In this document: positions 47,290-60,333 of the stretch, one piece after another
How the letters are laid out: every line of letters starts with the position of its first letter
Numbering within the stretch: position 1 is the first letter of the stretch
DNA from: Polytrichum commune
Taxonomy: Eukaryota; Streptophyta; Polytrichopsida; Polytrichales; Polytrichaceae
DNA: 64,000 bases
Direction: 5' to 3'
Assembly (NCBI GenBank): GCA_950295325.1
Contig: OX485806.1
Coordinates: 30,752,001 to 30,816,000 of the forward strand
The notes under the pieces: generated by a model
What the model saw: the letters and a program-made list of their open reading frames with translations, nothing else
The model's database searches: none
Told to the model about the DNA's origin: nothing
Position numbers and translations under genes: made by a program

Positions 47290-47480
47290 CTTTGTTTGGT
47301 CAATGCCCAACTACATTGATTATCCCATGTAGTGTGTGTGGTACTAATTCCCAAAACATGCATTATTTTGCCAAATTTAAAAATTAGTTTGGGGTGAACA
47401 TCTTACTGAGTGATATTGAATTCATAAATACATGCATTTCAAGATAATTAGTGTGTGCTCTAAGGTGTTTGTAGAGTGCA
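47290..47480 (-). repeat. Inverted copy of the 3.23-3.44 kb repeat
   Basis: See the matching words described for the copy at 3,230-3,440; here in the reverse orientation. Confidence 0.55.
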
Positions 47481-47639
47481 ATGCAACCAAAAATTTTAGC
47501 TTTCATAATTATCCAAGCGATGATAGTGACCGAATCACATATACCAAATTGTGGCTCAAAAGGATATTGTTGAAGATTCAATACATTGAAGAAGAAAGTG
47601 ACATGTGTAAGGGAGAACTCCTAGAATTTTACAGAAACA

Positions 47640-47945
47640 CTTCAACATGAGTGTGAGAACAAAATTATATTTGAGGCTCGGCACATATGTGGTAGCAATT
47701 TGGAATGGCACACAAATTGGCCTAAACTTGTGCAACTTTGGTAGAAAATTATACTCATTCCATGAAGTATAGCTATTTGTGAAAGATGATTTTCCAAACA
47801 AAATGCAATCAAAAGCCACTTGTGCAGTAGGTTGAACTTGAAGACCCTTGATGCTCTTATGCGCGGGTCTCTCTTTGTGGGCTTGAAGTGGATGCAATGG
47901 ATTGGGCTACCATCTTCAACATTTGGGAGAAACATGTGAGACCAA
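47640..47945 (+). repeat. Repeat related to 55.98-56.27 kb
   Basis: Ordered similar words: 'gacccttgatgctcttatgcg' here and 'gaaacattggatgcattgatgcg' there; then '(g)gatgcaatggattgggcta' against 'gaaattatggattgggcta', 'ttcaacatttggga' against 'tttgacacttgga'. One frame reads Leu-Asp-Ala-Leu-Met-Arg and later Asp-Trp-Ala in both, so they may be remnants of one transposon protein, possibly hAT-like. Not certain. Confidence 0.45.
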
Positions 47946-50838
47946 AGAATACTTATGCTCGATTGATAGCTTTTTTGTAATGAATCAAGATCGTATTTTG
48001 ATTATTCAAAATATTGGTTTAAAAAAAATTGTAACCCCAAATTGAGGTGACATTTTAGAATAAAATGTACATGTCAATTGAAATTCACGTGACACTTTAA
48101 ATGGGAAGTTGAATGTCAAATGATATTTGTCAAACATACACAGTGACATAAAACTCATCAATATTAGAAGGATCAAAGTCTAATATCAACCAACCAATAT
48201 AGGACAAAGGGACCACATAAGGCATACACACCTCAATGCTTAACTAGTTGACCTAAGAGGTGATTTTACATACAGATCAAGGGCCGCCGTGACCACTCAA
48301 ACCCAAGGTCCTCAATAAACATTCAAAGACTCTACCATGGGAAATAGAAGTCCAATTTTACGATTGTTGGGCTTTCAAGCTTAGTGTAAAGTGAAAGTGG
48401 ACCATGTTGAGGGACCGCTACATATATTTGGGTTCAAGTCTCCCTCACAACAATACATTACTTCTAAGAGCCTTGGGGGGGGTCACTGGCGAAAATCGTA
48501 GAAACAACATGTGATAAAAAAAATAGGGTCTAATAAATTCTTTGTAGATAAATTTTGCAAAAAACGTGCCATATAATATAGGGGATTTGAAAAAAATGAA
48601 ACATGTTTACATGTAAAATACCATCACATATAATGGCATCTTTTATCTAGTCAATACATGTAAAATAACGTGGAAACAATTACTAGGGGTAGTGGGTCTA
48701 GGGTAGGGTTTGTGCTAGTGGATGAAAAAAGGTAATTTTTTGTTTAAAAAGCTTGGATAAATGACTTCGCAAGCTAGTTGGCTTGAACGTTACTATACCA
48801 ACATATCCAATGTGGAGCTAATGTTCTCTACCTACGTGCCGGGAGGGAAAATTTCAGTGCGTTGTTTGAATTGCAATCTTCTTTCCAACTTTCTTTGGCA
48901 ATATAAGTAAAATAGGGTATTTTCAAATGATTCCCCCCAAAGTTATAATTATTGATAAGGTGTATTAAAATACAAGCATTTACCTTTATTTTGAAAAATA
49001 TCATACCTTATAATCTTTTATGCAAGGAAAATAGCCCCCCCCTCCCCCGATAAGTAAATCCTAAGCGCACGTGTATGCATTAATACAATAGGGAGTGACC
49101 CTCCCCCCCCGCGCTTCCAAGCTAATGACAATCTCATAAGCTAGTAACAAGCTTGGAAGCGGGTCATTGACCCGTCAGACGCCAATGACAATCTCATTGA
49201 TTCCCATAGTCCCTGATTTTACATTAGATTCACCCCTTTTTGATGGGCTTACCACAATATATGGTAAACCATGATAATATCCACTTGTTGCCATGTAGGA
49301 CGCCATGTAGATTTCATTAATTATTGAAACTCCCATGGTCCCTCGTGCGTTACCGTAGAGTGTACAAGTGAATTTAAGTCGGCTCCGGTCCTTCAACGAA
49401 TCACATAATTTGCATCTGACGGGTCAAGGGCCCTCAAGCGCTCGCGTAAAGTGGGCCGAAATGGGACATGAGTGAGGTTGATGTGGGGGTGATGTACGTT
49501 CCCAACATCAATATGTAAGGTACAAAGTCCGTCGCATGCAAGATATTAGAGGGTGTCATATTTAAGGAATGTGCCACTTTTTAGGTGTGCTTTGCATTAC
49601 ACTGTGCAGTGTGGTCCATGTGTTGCATCAACTTCACCCCATTCTTTATTTCTAAACTTTAATTTTTTGGCTTTCTAAAGGTTGGAACCGAGACAACGAT
49701 GTATGCTTTTAAGCTAGTATGACACCAAGTACTCGCATGTGATGCCCATCTGACAAGGTCCCAAGTGGGACATCTCTTACCTAGGGTCCCGACCCAAAGG
49801 AATTCGAAAATCAAAGCAATCTTATTGGCCTAGAGCAAAATTTGGACCCAAGGTTTTCACGTGAGAATCATCCAAAAGCCCATACCGTGGGAAATAGAAA
49901 CCTAGTTTTGCAGTTGATGGATTCACAAGCTTCGTGTAAAGCGACAACGGACAATGTTGAGGGACCACAACATATATCTGGGATTCGGTCCCCACCATGA
50001 CAATGTAATATTGTTTAGGAGCCAATGACATGGTGGTTGATTGATTGTCCTTGATTTTGCACTATCTACATGTAGTGATACAAGAGGCTGAGAGTGCAAG
50101 CATGGGGGCACATGAGGGTTGGGGCGAATCAACCCGTACACTGGTTCCTTGGAGGCAAGGGTTGAGGCTGCGTCGAAAAAAAGAGGTTGCGTCAAAGAAA
50201 AGGTGTAAGGGGGGAATGAGGAAGACGAAGTTCCCCTTGGGGATAGCACTAGGAATGCCACGGGGAACAACAATGAAGAGTTGCCATGTAGATTTCCACT
50301 CAGGCTGCACTAACTTGCCCATGTTGGTTGTATTTTGGGTTCCCTTGCAATTGAATCTCTCAATTTGTGCCAAAAAAAAAGAGGAGTTGCCATGTAGTAG
50401 TCAGAAAATCTAAGGCCATGGGAAACAAAGATAGAAACGAAGACATGAACAAAGAATCAAGGTGGGGAGAATGAAGACAAATGCTTTAAATGAAGACCCC
50501 GCCATATGAAGACTTAAGAAGTGATTAGGGGAAACCACCTAACTGTCGCATGTCGATGGAAAGTAGATATTGGGATATGGTTAGACTCTAATATTGAATA
50601 AATATGTTATGGGTACTAAATGTATATTATAGAAACATATCATAGATATTTAGTAAATCCAAGCATGAGAGACATTTATGTTAAATGTAGATTTGACACA
50701 CTATGTAAAGGGGGACTTACGCGGCCCTAAGACACTTCATTTGGCCCCACAAGATCACACGTGAATGTCCCCTTGATCCAAAGCTCTCGAGGACTTTACT
50801 TGTAACTTGGATTGTTATCTTGGTACCTTGAATGAGGT
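47946..50838. other. Gene-free stretch
   Basis: No gene recognised. A 'cccgtcagac' word occurs inverted near 49,170 and 49,418 (acgggtcaaggg), and similar 'gggaccac(a)acatatat' segments occur at about 48,410 and 49,965, which point to an old repeat of roughly 130 bp in both places. Confidence 0.4.
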
Positions 50839-51050
50839 GCTTGAAGAACTTGATTACTCAAGACTTCTTTGCAGAAATTGAAGAACTTGGTTACTCGTGA
50901 CTCTTGAGGAAATTTGAAAAACTTGGGTACTCGATGCTTTTGAAGAAAAACTTGAAGAACTTGGATACTTGAAATTTTTACTTTGGAATTGAAGAAATTG
51001 AAGAACTTGGAGACTTGGAATTTTGATTTAGAAATCAAAGACAAATGACG
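50839..51050 (+). repeat. ~37-bp tandem repeat (five units)
   Basis: Units start near 50,839, 50,879, 50,915, 50,952 and 50,990. The core is 'ttgaagaacttggntactcg' followed by 'acttttgaggaaa'-like sequence. Divergence is moderate. No coding meaning is apparent. Confidence 0.75.
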
Positions 51051-51256
51051 AATTTGAGAAATTGGTAATTCAAATTTACTGTAAGAATTGGGATACGTAC
51101 GAAGTTGAGAATTGAGACACCTGGAAATTTGAGAGCTTGGGTACATGAAGAAAATTGACAATGAAAAGTACATTGCGACTTTAGAAAGTGTGCCACCCGG
51201 GAGACTTGAAGATGAAAGTGAAATACTTGCAGCAATTAAGGATCCATTACATCCGG

Positions 51257-51272
51257 ATAGAGAATAAGATTT
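51257..51272. repeat. SINE target site duplication (left copy)
   Basis: ATAGAGAATAAGATTT. Its partner ATAGAGACTAAGATTT is at 51,469-51,484, one mismatch in 16. Confidence 0.88.
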
Positions 51273-51468
51273 TATTTATTTATTTATTTATTTTTGAGAC
51301 AGAAGGCCGACAGGCCAACGCCAAAGCCCAGGAGGCAGTTGACCACCTGGCAAGTTTTCCGTCAAGTAGAGAGGAGATTTTATAGCCGGGATTCGAACCG
51401 CCAACCTCTTCCTTGAGATTTGGGTATCTCTCCACCATCATCCGGTAGTTTAAGGTCATCTCGGACCA
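51273..51468 (-). mobile_element. tRNA-derived SINE, 196 bp
   Basis: On the minus strand the element starts after the right target duplication and contains the RNA polymerase III B box GGTTCGAATCC at about 51,391-51,401, with an A-box-like 'ggatgatggtgg' some 50 bp upstream. The 3' end is a (TAAA)n tail (plus-strand 'tttatttatttattt', 51,273-51,295). It is flanked by 16-bp target duplications, as made by LINE-driven insertion. The A box is degenerate. Not a tRNA gene: no cloverleaf and a repeat tail. Confidence 0.88.
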
Positions 51469-51484
51469 ATAGAGACTAAGATTT

Positions 51485-53390
51485 GAAAACCATGTAATAA
51501 CTAAAAAAAATTAAGATCTTTTTTATAATATTTATAAAAAGAAGAAAAGAAGGTTGTTATGTCCGTCGTGCATGTAGAAGAGGAGATCGACCGGAAAGAT
51601 ACTTGAAGAAGAATCAATGAACCGGATCAATTCAAAGAGGGAATTTCTTGAAGAACTAATTAACCGGATCAATTAAGGTGAAGAGAAGCTTCTCATTTCA
51701 ATTCAACAATCACGAGATGCGATCCAAAACGTAGGCTTCTAAATTCAAGCCTTGAAGACCGGATTCACTTGGGATTTGAAGTCATAAGATTCGGATGCCG
51801 TAGTCAATTACCAGGGTATGTAGTGCCTCCATATATAACATCAAAAAGTTATAGTTAGATTAATCACCAAAATTCAAGAGTATACGCGGTCGATTTAGCA
51901 TGGCAAAGATCATTGCGTGAAAGAATGATGAATGATAAATCATGTAAAAATTTGTCGAGTAGGTAAATAATTTGTCACATCCCACTCAAGGCTTCTTATC
52001 AAAGATCTCACCTCAATCATGAAAATGATCGCGATTAATTGATAGGGGAACATAACCTTGGAATACTTGAGCACATAACTTCATAAGGTTTTTAAGAAAG
52101 TTTACAAATGATAAAGTTTGAACCACATTAAGGTTCTATAAACTTAATAATAGGATATATACACACGTGATCATGGAATATTTTAAGGAAATTCAAAGTC
52201 TATCCAGAAGATATCATTTGTGGTGCTAATTTTTTTTGTTTTTCTTAGTCCAAATAGAAATAAAGCTGAAGTAGAAATTAAAATGGACTATAAAAGTTCC
52301 ATTGAGTAAGTATGAATAGGCCTTAGACTTGAGATATCATGAAGTAGTGAGTGGAAGGACTATAGTTTGGCTAAAAGAGTTATGAATGTTGAAAAACCAT
52401 ATGTGCTTATCGATAAATATTTAGGCTAGAAGTTTAGTCTCTCTCTCTCTCTCTAAACTTTGATTACATTCTTGACTTTTAAAAGCACCTTAACTTCTTG
52501 AAAGAACAATTAGACTATTGGTCTAAAGCAATAAATGTGTGGTTCTTATATGACGAAACAATTGTTTGATGCTTTGGATAATTGAGAGCTATCCGTGGTG
52601 TTTGTGCTAGATTGTTAGCTTTCCTGTGCATTTTAAGTGAGATCTATACTTTTAATCCACCAACCGCTACCCCAAACACTAGACCCCCCATAGTTAAAAC
52701 TAAACAAATATTAAAACCAAAGCTACTTCATTCAAATAATCAATAATGAACTAGGGACCCGGTGACCAAACTCATATTAATGATACCTAAAACACTAACC
52801 ATTTTGGTCCTTGTTACTGGTTACTTGTGACTATAGTGTCTACTCTCGAAAGAGGGGAGTAGATCTTTACTTCCATACCTTTGTCCTGTGGGCATCGGAT
52901 TGGGGGTGGATCGAACAGACACTTAATTCACGTCGGTGTCCTCTGGAGACCGAAGTTTTTCTCTTTTTTTTTTCTCTCTCTCTATACTTTTAAGCCAAAT
53001 TTGAGATACTATCAAGGAGTGATTCCTCGGTCATATAAGTCATGTTTCACACCACTTGGCATCACTTTTGGGTGCCATTGACTTAACTGTTTTGTGCACA
53101 TTCGCATGCAAAGTAGGATATTTTGATGCTCAAATTAGGGAGACTCTACTATACAAGTATGGGGTTTGACTTAACTTGCCCCTTTGAAAAAACCGTAACT
53201 AATTATTTACATGGAATACTATTACGAAACAACTTGCATTCTTCATCGTTTCCTCTACCCCATTTTATTTTTTATTTTTTATAATTTTCTTAAAGATTTT
53301 AAAGCACAAATTTGAAGCCATTCTTTTTTTGGGTGAATCGGCATATTTTCACTATTTTTTTTTGGTGGTTCTACCATGCTTAGAAACGGA
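51485..53390. other. Gene-free stretch
   Basis: No gene. A (TC)n run lies near 52,440-52,454. At about 52,840-53,000 a sequence ending in a T- and TC-rich run ('tttttctctctctcta') resembles a SINE or retroposon tail but lacks flanking duplications that I could see. Confidence 0.4.
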
Positions 53391-53399
53391 TAACACAAA

Positions 53400-53960
53400 G
53401 ACATGTGTTTCATAGAGATAGAACATAACGTCGCTCAAAGCTTATTACCCATTCTAGGTTAAATAGCCAACTTGATAATGTGAACAACTTCACACCAAGT
53501 CTCTTATTTCCAAAACTATAAACAATTAGTAGGCCACATAAGGAGAGGTGGGGCCATGGTCAACATTTCCCATCGAGAGAGCAAAGTCTATATTTGGTCT
53601 CAATCTAATTATAAGGAGTCTCTAAGAGGAACCCAATAAGAATAGTCCCTTGCGGATACATGGCCCTATGGTACCCCACAACCATGACTGTTGATTGATG
53701 CCATGATAGTTTGGGGGACCTATATAAACATTATCGAGTAAGATAATACTTACTAGGATGATGAATAAGTTACTCATATGGGCTCCAAAAGTCATAAGGA
53801 AAATGGCTACATGCATGATTTGGAGCATCTTGTGGTCATGTTGTATTGTGCATCATACAAGAAGTGAGTGCAGACCTTCTTACCTCAATGTAAGTGGCCA
53901 CATATCAATATACATCTTGAAATGTAGCATCATAACATTATTCATATCTATAACAATGTT
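53400..53960 (+). repeat. Dispersed relative of the 4.4-5.5 kb direct repeat
   Basis: Shares 'cattctaggtt.aatagcca', 'gaataagttactcatatggg' (against 'gaataagatattcatcta') and 'ctccaaaagtcataaggaaa' (against 'ctccagaagtcacaaggata') in the same order. Confidence 0.5.
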
Positions 53961-55970
53961 TTGTGGGAGTGATAGTATTCCACAAAATATTCTTGGATAT
54001 TTTCCACATTTAGTCTGAGTAACAATTATGATAGCATTTCAAGTCAAGAGATTTTTCTCTCTTTCTTTCCCTCGAGAGAATCTTATTTCTTTCCCTTGAC
54101 AAAATCTGACTTGTTTCCCTCAAGCGAATCTTACTTGGTCACTCCCTTGTATTTAGTGGGAACACGTGTGAACACATGTTGTTTTTAAAGGGGGGGGGGT
54201 AACTACATTGGAGAAGGTAAATATTGTGGACCTACTATTATGTAATTTCTTAACATTTGTTATTTTTGAGGACCCTATGGGTAGGTTAATTGAGTATTTA
54301 TTCTTCTTTTACATGGGCTTATAATAGTTATAAATTGTAATATTTGTTAATGCCATGGAAAATCTAACATTTGCACATACAAGACCATAATTCACACATC
54401 TACACAACATGCACACAACTTAGGTTCCTAGTATGCACTCTATTCATCCAAAACATACACATATGGAAATGCTTTCAAAACTTGTGTTTAAAAACACAAT
54501 TGCATACATACATGTGGCATTAGAACACAATTAACCAACACTAGTCACAAAGTTTGCTTAGGGTTTACACATTCAAATATGAAGCAATTTTTATCATTGT
54601 TCAAGTTCAAGTGATTAAAACCACTCAATACACAACATCCAACTTTATGTGGTCAAGATAGAAAGTCCAAGCCCTAACTCCAATGCCAACACTCCAAACT
54701 ATACAATATGTCAAAAGTATTGCCACGACCGTTACCTAAAATCCTACGCAAAACAATTCAATAAGCACTTGGAGGTTTGTACTCTTGCATTTCCTCAGAC
54801 CGTACGAATTTGCAATTCACCTCTACATCATAGTAAGAATTACATAGGGCATTCATGAGAACCTTCAACTCAATGATACTGATTTGAGCTCATACAACTT
54901 GATACACTTGATGATACCTTCAACTCAATGATACACTTGTTGTTACTTGATGTGCCCCTCGGTTGTATGCCAAATCCCCAACATGACATGACATCCTTCA
55001 ATTCACTATCCCCAACGAGAGCAAAAGGTTTTTCCTCATTGACATAAATTTCATATATTGCACTCATTATTTGAATACCTTCAGCTCTAGTGCTTGATGG
55101 TCAGATGTTATCAAGGCAAAAGGCTTCCCTTTCGAGGTTTGTGATTAGAGATGATCATTAAATTGGACTCCCTTTCTTTGGCACCAATTTCGAATATGTA
55201 TGTTAGACATGAGATGACTTCTTAAAAATTAGAAAAGAGGTTGTGGATTGTGTTATTGGAATGATCTCCACCGGTGGTTTGAAACTTTTTAGAACACAAC
55301 ACGCCTTCACTACATTCATTGACTTATGCTCCGAATACCTCAATTGTCATTGGTGCCATATATTTACACTCTTATAGAACTTATTCATTCGTCCCATCAT
55401 CATGGTTTTATTTATTTATTTAATTAATTTCTATCCCTACTAGCTACTTCAACTTGGAAACTTCAACTTTGCAACAGTTTGGATCTTCTTATATTTTGTT
55501 AGAAAAACAAAAAAATAATCTTCCTTGATTCTTAGTATGGAGTTGGTTTCGAAATACAAGTGGGTGATCATAAGTTTAAAATGATCCTTTGATGATATTG
55601 GGTTGAATTGGCCTTGACATCAAAGAGCAATATGAAAAGTCTAAGTTCACTAGAATGCACCTTCTGCCAATAAAGGGTTAGCATCCTTGCTACTTCACTT
55701 TGACCACTTTGTGAACATGTTTAGTTTTATAAAGGATATGCTATAAAAGTTAATGCTCACAGTTAGTGTTCAATATTGAATTCTTCAACACCAGTCAAAT
55801 GCCATTTTAGCCATCATTTTTTTTTTTTTTTGATTTTTGTTTTGTTTTGTTTTGGGGCACTTCACAAAAATGTGCTCTGCAAAGTTTCCACCCTTCATAG
55901 TGAAGGCCTCTCCAAAAACCACCTATCACAAAATATAGTGGCTACAATTTGCAAATAGAAACAAAGGTGG
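53961..55970. other. Gene-free stretch
   Basis: No gene or defined element. Short direct repeats of 'ccttcaactcaatgatac' lie at 54,860-54,930, and a poly-T/'gttttgttttgtttt' run at about 55,820. Confidence 0.4.
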
Positions 55971-55975
55971 ACTCC

Positions 55976-56270
55976 AATCGTGGCACTCTCGCACACACTT
56001 CCAAATTCCAATAACTTTTGCAATTTCAACTCGGCATTGACTGTAACTTCGGCTTGGCAACCACAACTATATGTGAATGTATATTTTCCAAAAAACAGGT
56101 GAAGAGTGATCCCAAAAGTTGATTGAAACCTGAAACATTGGATGCATTGATGCGAGTGTCATTATGTAGTCTTCCGATGGAAATTATGGATTGGGCTAGA
56201 ATTTTTGACACTTGGAAATCAACCAAAAACCGGAGGGCTCTGCCTTTGGAGTTGGATGATGATTAAGTGC
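55976..56270 (+). repeat. Repeat related to 47.64-47.95 kb
   Basis: Same ordered words as described at 47,640. The plus-strand reading ends with a stretch like 'STKNRR...ELDDD', reminiscent of the C-terminus of some plant transposases, but stops precede it. Confidence 0.4.
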
Positions 56271-57380
56271 ATTATGTAGGGAATCTAAATAATTTTAGTG
56301 CATCATTTTATTGCATATACTTCTTCAAAATAGTGAGACATCATATTATTTTCATATTCAATACAAAAGGGCCAATATCAAGTTTTTTTGTGAAGTGTTA
56401 CAAAAAAGTTTGAAAGTTTGAGTGAAGTGTGATTATTTTGAAGCCCTTCACATCGAAATGCATACATGTGCACACTTCAAACTTGAACAATATCCAAAAA
56501 TATAATCATTTGGAAGGGGAAGACTTTTGTGCAAACACCCTAAAGTAAGCTAAGGCATGTGGGTGTTATTTGGTTCATTTTGCACGTTGTCCAACTTCTA
56601 CCAATTCTATTTACACAACAAAACTTGTGTTGCCTTAGCAAATCTACAATGAAGCTTTTTCAAAAAAACGGATTGAAAATCATACTTCCCTTGATTTAGT
56701 TATGGTTATCGAAGTGCATGTTTTGTGGAATTCTTAACTAAATATATAGGTCCTCCCAATTGTGTTCATTATTGAGTATAGACATAACTTTTAAACATGT
56801 GTTTTTACGCTGCTTGCTCTTTGGATGTCACCGAACCACATACCCATCAAATTCAGGGGTCTGATTAAAAAAACGAGACACTTCAGACCCATCTACGTTC
56901 CTAACTTAAGGTGTTGCCCACTACATCTTACCAAATTGGGCTTTTATAATTCTTAGAAACCATGAGTAGGGAGAAACCGACTGCTACTTATAGATGAAAC
57001 GGTTGAGTTTGAGAAATAATTGGTTCACATTCAAGACTTCAAGAAAATTACCGATCCATTTAGAGGAATTTATAGAAATTTTCCTTCCCTACTTCAACAC
57101 AAACCGAAAGATGTCAACATGTATCCGGTTGGTCTTTGAAACATTAGGATCTCAACCAATTATGCCCAAAAATCTCCCCTGACACTGCTTAGAAACTGCA
57201 AAAGGTCAGCACTTTGCTTGCAAAAGCAGAGATTTGTTTTTGTTTTTGGGTACCGATATCATGAGGGTTGAATGAGACTTAAGGTTGTTGAAGACTTTCC
57301 AACCAGAGTTGGTGGTGGTTTCATGAAGGACGTCACTACACTGATTATCCCAAGTAGAGCGTCTTACTATGTGGCATAAC
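56271..57380. other. Gene-free stretch
   Basis: No supported feature. Confidence 0.4.
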
Positions 57381-57503
57381 GCAGTGCAATAACGTCTTAC
57401 TCGAGAGTCCAAATTTTACTAACGAAAGTCCAACGATATTATAGAATATAAATGACTTTGCTTGATGAAATCTTATATTCTCATTGAATAGTTATTGCAC
57501 TGC
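57381..57503. repeat. Short foldback element with 13-bp inverted arms
   Basis: GCAGTGCAATAAC at 57,381-57,393 is the exact inverse of GTTATTGCACTGC at 57,491-57,503, with 97 bp of AT-rich DNA between them. 'ataa' occurs close to both outer ends. It may be a very small MITE. Confidence 0.55.
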
Positions 57504-57889
57504 ATAAATTTGAATGGTACACACATTAATCGGGACAATAGGTGTACCACCATATGAGTCCTTGGCGATTGTCCTACATTAGTGGAGAAACAATGCGAAT
57601 CTATCACAGTGGTAGATTCATAGATTTTCGAGCAACATAGGACAATTTCTAGGTGACGTAGGTTATTTGTCCAAGGCTCATATGCTTATAGTGGAGACAC
57701 AGTGGCACGTTGCAAATACAAAGGGTTACATTCCATGCATGATATAATTGAGGTGAAGGCAATATAATTTATTTCCCACGAGGTCAGAAGAGTTCCACTA
57801 AACAGCAAGACGGACATGCTTGATAGCAACAAATGTGATATTTATTTACATATTTTGTGGAATTGGGATCTGAACACCAGTGCAAAATG

Positions 57890-58400
57890 GGGCAGATATG
57901 TGGTAAGGTGACATGTGGCATATTTTGTCCAAAATCCAATTACTCTATGCCAAACTTCATAGGAATTCCATGCTCTACATACATAAAAGTGTTGGACTAG
58001 TATCATTTTAATTCTTTTACACTATTCGGGTGTCAATAATGAGGGTTTCATATTTTCTTGATAGTAATAGGGCATGGGTATCTGGAGGTATTTTCGTTCT
58101 CAATACCATCATTTGGATCTATATACCTTGCAAGGACCTTCAAAACCAAGTAAGATTGTCCTAGTATCAATATGATTTAGAATGCTATTGAACCAAGAAA
58201 TAACTTAGATACATACAAAGCTTGTCTCACCTTGACATACCCACCAAATATCAATATCCGATTCTCGTTACAATTTTGATACCCTCGAGTAGGTTCTTTG
58301 AGACCATTATTGTTACCATGAAATCACATATATGGTAGTCCAACATCAGTATGCACCATAGAGATCCATCTTGTTCAACACTTTGAGTGCCAAACGTAAT
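57890..58400 (-). repeat. Inverted copy of the 17.44-17.90 kb repeat
   Basis: See the matching words given for the copy at 17,440-17,900. Both copies cover at least 450 bp. Confidence 0.75.
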
Positions 58401-59779
58401 TTCTACAAGGCAATGTGTTGGTCAACTAATGCGATAGTGTCATGTGACAAATTGATTTTCTTTCAGAATCCAATTACGTAATGTTGAACTAAATAGGCAA
58501 CTGCAGGGAATATGTAGAGTTGGTGCCCTCCGAGAGGTTGCAAAAGTGTTAAGCAGATGGAAAAAGTTGGGGGTAAGGATTTGAAGTGGGTGCTAATGCA
58601 TAATAAACTTCTTGAAGCGCATCAGTTGAATTTGAGTTTGTTGGATTCCTTCGCAGAGAGAAACTTGTCAACAGCCAAGAGAAGTCCCTCGGCACTTGCA
58701 GAGGCGTGCTCAGCTGGGCCACCTATGAGAGGCTCCTGTATAGGAATATAACAGGGTTTGGCAACCTATTAAACCATTTTCTACAAAATAACATTGTCAG
58801 TGGTTTAATGAGAGTCCTTACAAACGAGAAGTTGTTAAGCACCATCATACAATCTCATGCATATGAAATCTTCAAAAAAGAGAGACAAAGAACACTTATT
58901 TCTGGGCCTCCTGCATTGGATGTAGAAGTGACAAATTTGAAAACTCATGATAATCACAAATCTCATTGTTTTCATGAGAAACTTGATTCGATGTATATAT
59001 AGATACGTTCGAGGAAAGGCATAGGCCTAAATTGATCTTAAAGTGATCAAACTAACAAAATGTCTCTAGACATGTGAGCCCTTCATAAGGTAGCCGAGAT
59101 AACCATGCATGCACTGTACATTATCAAGCTATTGGAGCTGATAGAGGATTTCATTAGCTACTACAAGTGAGGATTTTCTTTGGCGAAGAATAACTAGTTT
59201 TGGAGCAAGATTCGAGAGACAATTGGGGTTGTCACCCAAAACATCAACTCTAGGGGTTGATTCCATGAATCAGTAGCATATTGAGAGAGGTGGCCTTGAT
59301 TGTTGTGCAATCAAATAACGCCCATCTAGTATAAAGTAGGTCGTACATCCTGTTATGTAACATGGAATATCCTTTAACAACATGGTAGGGTAGGGCAAAA
59401 GGGCTTTTCTTCATGTTAGTGGAAATGTGCCCATGTTACTTTATCGTCCTTTTTTTTAGTTTCTTTTTTGGTGCCATCAAATATGGTTTTCGGGGCATGG
59501 AATTAATCGGGGCTAAGGTTTGGGAAGATGGTAAAGGTCAGGTTCGCACCGAACTGGCCAGTTGTTGTGGATGGAAGGGCTGATTCATGTTGCCATGACT
59601 TCTCCTTGAGGTTCCTGCACTGCTTCGGGAGTCGGACATTCCAGTACACCTGAGCGGCATTACTCACGCACATGACTCAATTTCCATTGCAAACCAAGTA
59701 TTAGAATATATTCTCCACGTGTCATATGATTCAATTGTTCAAGCATGAATGGCAACCAGTAGGATTCATCCTCTTTTAG
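58401..59779. other. No confident gene
   Basis: Plus-strand frames at 58,557-59,002 (64 and 98 codons, overlapping) have fairly protein-like composition, but the frames do not join and no family is recognised. They could be a decayed exon or chance. Confidence 0.35.
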
Positions 59780-60240
59780 AACCTGGTTTGAAACTTGGCT
59801 TAGAATGCCTTCAAGTCTACCTATGCACTCATGCTATTTGGGAAGCGTCATCATATTAGGTATAAAACATTAATCAAGCCTACAACTTTTGAGAAATTCT
59901 AAACCATTTTGAAAAGACTTTCTTAGAATTGAATACGAAATCCAAGTATCTCCAACATAAAAGCCCTAAAATAGTATGCAGTCTGATGGGTACAATTTTA
60001 ATCTGATTTGACACCAGAATTACCTTCGAGGACCCCGAATTAGTTTAAGTCCAAGTCATTTCAGGTGAATTGACCACAAACCTCGAGGGGCTCAAGTTTT
60101 CAAGATTTCAGCACAATAGATTATCTAATTCAAACACAGATGGGTGCAATGGATTCCTCTTAATTCCCTGTTTCCAAGCACGCTGCTCCATTGAGTGATA
60201 TTAGAAGTGATCGTCCATTCATTCGAAGCATCATCAGATT
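59780..60240 (+). repeat. Dispersed repeat related to 3.48-3.90 kb
   Basis: Same ordered words as the copy at 3,480-3,900, strongest near 60,060-60,105. Confidence 0.45.
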
Positions 60241-60333
60241 TGATTTAGTAACAGTTGATATTATAATGCCTTGGGAGAGTGGCCACTGCCCCGGGACTAG
60301 GGATCAAAGAATGGATTATTGTTTCAGGAGGAC

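Noticed and set aside
51360..51440. tRNA-like B box (GGTTCGAATCC) as a possible tRNA gene
   Set aside because: No cloverleaf can be drawn. The sequence has a (TAAA)n tail and target duplications, so it is a SINE.
58557..59002. Two overlapping plus-strand frames as a small gene
   Set aside because: They are in different frames, lack splice support and resemble no known protein, so they were listed only as part of a region without a confident gene.
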